This document shows, in pieces, positions 13,116 through 15,072 of a stretch of DNA of 15,072 bases. The translations under genes were made by a program, and so were the position numbers. Within the stretch, counting starts at the first letter, position 1; each line of letters begins with the position of its first letter. This DNA is from an uncultured Oscillospiraceae bacterium (GTDB taxonomy: Bacteria; Bacillota_A; Clostridia; Oscillospirales; Oscillospiraceae), in NCBI GenBank assembly GCA_910579155.1, contig CAJTTS010000080.1, positions 1 to 15,072 of the forward strand, read 5' to 3'. Under the pieces are notes generated by a model, which was not told the origin of the DNA, did not search any database, and saw only the letters and a list, made by a program, of their open reading frames with translations.

Positions 13116-14399
13116 TTACCGCACTTTTTCCACATGGAACATGGACTCCAACACGATAAAATTGGTGCAAAAAAGGTGATTCAGGTTCCAAAAGCTGACG
13201 CCGGCAAGTCCGTACTCATCCACCAGGACGTATTTGGCCCGGAGGCTGCGGGCATCCTCAAACCAGACCTCGTGCTGTCTGCCGTCCTTGTCGTAGTAGC
13301 GGAAGAAGGGGGACTGCGCAGCCTGGTCATACTGGATGCTTGCCCCCACCTGTCCGGCCAGCGTGACGGCGTCAATGTTGGTGAGAGACCGCGCCGCCGT
13401 GCCCTGCACAAAGGGCAGCGTCCAATCATAGCCGTAGTTGGGCACGCCCATGAGAATGCGTCCCGCCGGTATGACCCGCGTGGCGTAGTCCAGCACCTGG
13501 CGCACCTTGTCCAGCGGGGCCACCGCCATGGCCGGTCCGTATGTATAGCCCCATTCATAGGTCATGAGGACGACATAGTCCACCGTCTGGCCGTGGGCGG
13601 CATAGTCGTGGGCGGAGTACAAAAGCCCTTGCTGGCTATCTGAGAGCTTGGGTGCCAGCGCGGTCACCACAATGTAACCCAATTGGTGCATCCGCTGCGT
13701 CAAACGGCGCAGGAATTGATTGTAGCTCTCCCGGTCGAACTGGTAGATATACTCAAAGTCCACATTCACGCCGTACCAGCCGCCCTGCCGCAGCAATGCC
13801 TCTGCGTTTTCCAAAAATGTGTCCTGCACGGCTTGATCGGTCAGAACGGCGTGGGCAATCTGACTGGAGAACCCTCCCGCTTCCAGCAGGTTTGTGAGTG
13901 TCAGAAGGTTTGCCGTGCGCTGCCCGCCGGAGAGCGTGAGATTCAGGTTGAAGGTGGGCGTCAGGTTTCCCAGCAGATCGGAGCGGTAAGAAAAGGGCGA
14001 GAGGAAGGTCAGGTAAGGCAACGTGGCGTTCAGCGTGCTGTCCGCAGCGTCGGTCGCGTAGCCGTTGACGATGATCTCCCGCATTTGCCGGCCATCGGCT
14101 GGAATGGCCACCGTCTGTCCGGGGTAAATGCGGTTGGGGTCGGTGATATGAGGGTTCGCCGCGATGAGGCGCTGAGGGCTTACGCCATGACTGCGCGCGA
14201 TGGAATACAGGGTATCGCCGCGGCTCACTGTGCGGCGGGTTTCATGGTTCGGGATGATAAGTGCCTGGCCCACCGACAGTACGTTGGGGTTTTGCAGTTG
14301 ATTGGCAAAGATGATGCCGTCCGCTGATGTGGAATACCGGCGAGCAATTTGATAAATGGTGTCGCCGCTTTTTACAACATATAGTTCCAAGGGATTCAT
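13116..14399 (-). CDS. LysM-LysM-GH18 glycoside hydrolase (SleL/YaaH type)
   Basis: A 427-aa protein with two N-terminal LysM peptidoglycan-binding repeats (about 5-50 and 55-100: YVVKSGDTIYQIARRYS, TVSRGDTLYSIARSHG) and a GH18 domain (about 107-415). The GH18 catalytic motif reads GVNVDFEYI with Asp214 and the acid Glu216. This architecture is that of SleL/YaaH N-acetylglucosaminidases that degrade spore cortex during germination. There is no signal peptide; such proteins are made in the mother cell and built into the coat, so this fits. The ATG at 14399 is taken as the start, but its AGGAGG abuts it with no spacer; a TTG three codons on (14390) would have a 9-nt spacer and begins exactly at the LysM, so initiation may be there. 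The frame is open further back to 14540 without support. Confidence 0.9.
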   Translation of the reverse strand: MNPLELYVVKSGDTIYQIARRYSTSADGIIFANQLQNPNVLSVGQALIIPNHETRRTVSRGDTLYSIARSHGVSPQRLIAANPHITDPNRIYPGQTVAIPADGRQMREIIVNGYATDAADSTLNATLPYLTFLSPFSYRSDLLGNLTPTFNLNLTLSGGQRTANLLTLTNLLEAGGFSSQIAHAVLTDQAVQDTFLENAEALLRQGGWYGVNVDFEYIYQFDRESYNQFLRRLTQRMHQLGYIVVTALAPKLSDSQQGLLYSAHDYAAHGQTVDYVVLMTYEWGYTYGPAMAVAPLDKVRQVLDYATRVIPAGRILMGVPNYGYDWTLPFVQGTAARSLTNIDAVTLAGQVGASIQYDQAAQSPFFRYYDKDGRQHEVWFEDARSLRAKYVLVDEYGLAGVSFWNLNHLFCTNFIVLESMFHVEKVR

Positions 14400-14513
14400 C
14401 CTCCTGTTGCGCTTGCCCGGATATCCCATTCTATTCCCGACAACCAAAAAAGGAGGCTTGTCCCATAGCCGCCGTGGAATGCTCCCGATTTCTGTGACGC
14501 TGAATAAATTTTC

Positions 14514-14546
14514 AGGCCCTTGCCAGTGTTTTCCCGGCAAGGGCCT
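14514..14546 (-). terminator. Hairpin downstream of the CofE-like gene
   Basis: Perfect 11-bp arms AGGCCCTTGCC and GGCAAGGGCCT with an 11-nt loop, between the CofE-like stop and the LysM-GH18 start. No strong T run follows on either strand, so termination is likely but not certain. Confidence 0.55.
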
Positions 14547-14587
14547 TGTCTGAACGGAGAGATTTGACGCTTACATCTGCTCTCCAC

Positions 14588-14610
14588 GCCGCCGGGCCTC
14601 ACCCGGCGGC
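14588..14610 (-). terminator. GC-rich hairpin just after the CofE-like stop
   Basis: Perfect 9-bp arms GCCGCCGGG and CCCGGCGGC with a 5-nt loop, beginning 4 nt after the stop codon. There is no T tract. It probably stabilises the mRNA end or pauses polymerase together with the second hairpin about 40 nt further on. Confidence 0.5.
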
Positions 14611-14614
14611 ATTG

Positions 14615-15072
14615 TTACTCTGTGGTGTAGTTGTCGAAATACCCCTGGATAAAGACCACCGGGGTGCCCTTGTCGCCGGAGCCGGAGGTCAAATCGCACA
14701 GGGAACCGATCAGGTCGGTGAGGCGGCGGGGGGTGGTGCCCTCCGACACCATCTGTCCCACCAGGTCCCCGTCCTTCTTGTGGATGCGGTCCTTGATGGC
14801 CTCCTTCAGCGCGTCGCCGGACAGGTGGGCAAAGTCGTTGTCGGCCAGGTATTTCAGCTTCAGCTCATTGGGCGTGCCCTCCAGGCCGGCGGTGTAGGCA
14901 GGGGAGACCACCGGGTCGGCCAGCTCCCAGATCTTGCCCACCGGGTCTTTGAACGCGCCGTCGCCGTAGACCATGACCTCCACATGCTTGCCGGTTTTCT
15001 CCAGCAGCTTTTTCTGAATGGCCTCCACCAGCCCCTGGCAGTCCCGGGGGAACAGCTTCACCTGTTCCTCGG
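14615..15072 (-). CDS. Coenzyme F420-0:L-glutamate ligase-like protein, C-terminal part
   Basis: The frame is open to the window edge; the GTG at 15061 is probably an internal valine, because the reading continues upstream as EEQVKLFPRDCQG. About 152 C-terminal residues are present. Segments such as HVEVMVYGDGAFKDPVGKIW, DPVVSPAYTAGL, YLADNDF and DLIGSLCDLTSGSGDKGTP resemble the CofE/FbiB-like proteins common in clostridia and usually annotated as F420-0 glutamate ligases. Such organisms generally lack F420, so the true substrate is uncertain and may be another acceptor of gamma-linked amino acids. The family call is from memory of these conserved segments. The stop (TAA, 14615-14617) is followed by two hairpins. 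Confidence 0.65.
   Translation of the reverse strand, partial: EEQVKLFPRDCQGLVEAIQKKLLEKTGKHVEVMVYGDGAFKDPVGKIWELADPVVSPAYTAGLEGTPNELKLKYLADNDFAHLSGDALKEAIKDRIHKKDGDLVGQMVSEGTTPRRLTDLIGSLCDLTSGSGDKGTPVVFIQGYFDNYTTE

Overview
The window looks like chromosomal DNA of a motile, spore-forming Clostridia, most likely the Oscillospiraceae group (Flavonifractor/Oscillibacter-like). This rests on the flagellin type, a signal-peptide-less LysM-GH18 enzyme of the spore-cortex type, a CofE-like protein of the kind often seen in these bacteria, AGGAGG-type ribosome sites and mixed GC content. The assignment is from general resemblance; no 16S or marker gene is present.

Positions 1-7678 (all minus strand) hold a flagellin gene followed by what reads as a flagellin or cell-surface modification operon. 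The order of transcription is: large flagellin (7678-5768), a perfect GC-rich hairpin terminator, a 670-aa sulfotransferase-like protein, a 66-aa helical protein, an APS-kinase-like protein, an IspD/TarI-type cytidylyltransferase, an NAD-dependent epimerase/dehydratase, a LicD-type phosphotransferase, and the start of a LicC-type nucleotidyltransferase that runs off the left edge. From the sulfotransferase onward the genes abut or overlap. The enzyme set implies two decoration chemistries: PAPS-dependent sulfation (APS kinase plus sulfotransferase) and CDP-activated transfer (cytidylyltransferases plus LicD). The 66-aa protein resembles the conserved D1 helix region of the flagellin encoded next door, which makes it a candidate adaptor or decoy.

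Positions 7679-9525 (minus) hold the flagellin leader, an orphan resolvase-C-terminus-like HTH protein preceded by two copies of a 35-bp palindromic repeat, and a PHP-family phosphoesterase.

Positions 9526-11015 are gene-poor and scarred. They contain a possibly frameshifted ORF, an intact-looking sigma-A promoter driving only the HTH part of a TetR-like regulator, and directly fused to it out of frame the C-terminal end of a tyrosine recombinase whose catalytic Tyr codon position is TAA. Two 24-bp inverted repeats follow, 238 bp end to end.

Positions 11016-12633 (plus) hold a compact c-di-GMP unit: a receiver-GGDEF diguanylate cyclase with an intact active site and inhibitory site, then a PilZ protein. 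A nested inverted repeat with a promoter at its right end precedes a small Lar-like zinc-ribbon protein (12827-13051) and a terminator.

Positions 13116-15072 (minus) hold a LysM-LysM-GH18 protein and, cut by the right edge, the C-terminal part of a coenzyme F420-0:glutamate ligase-like protein. No tRNA, rRNA or CRISPR array was seen.
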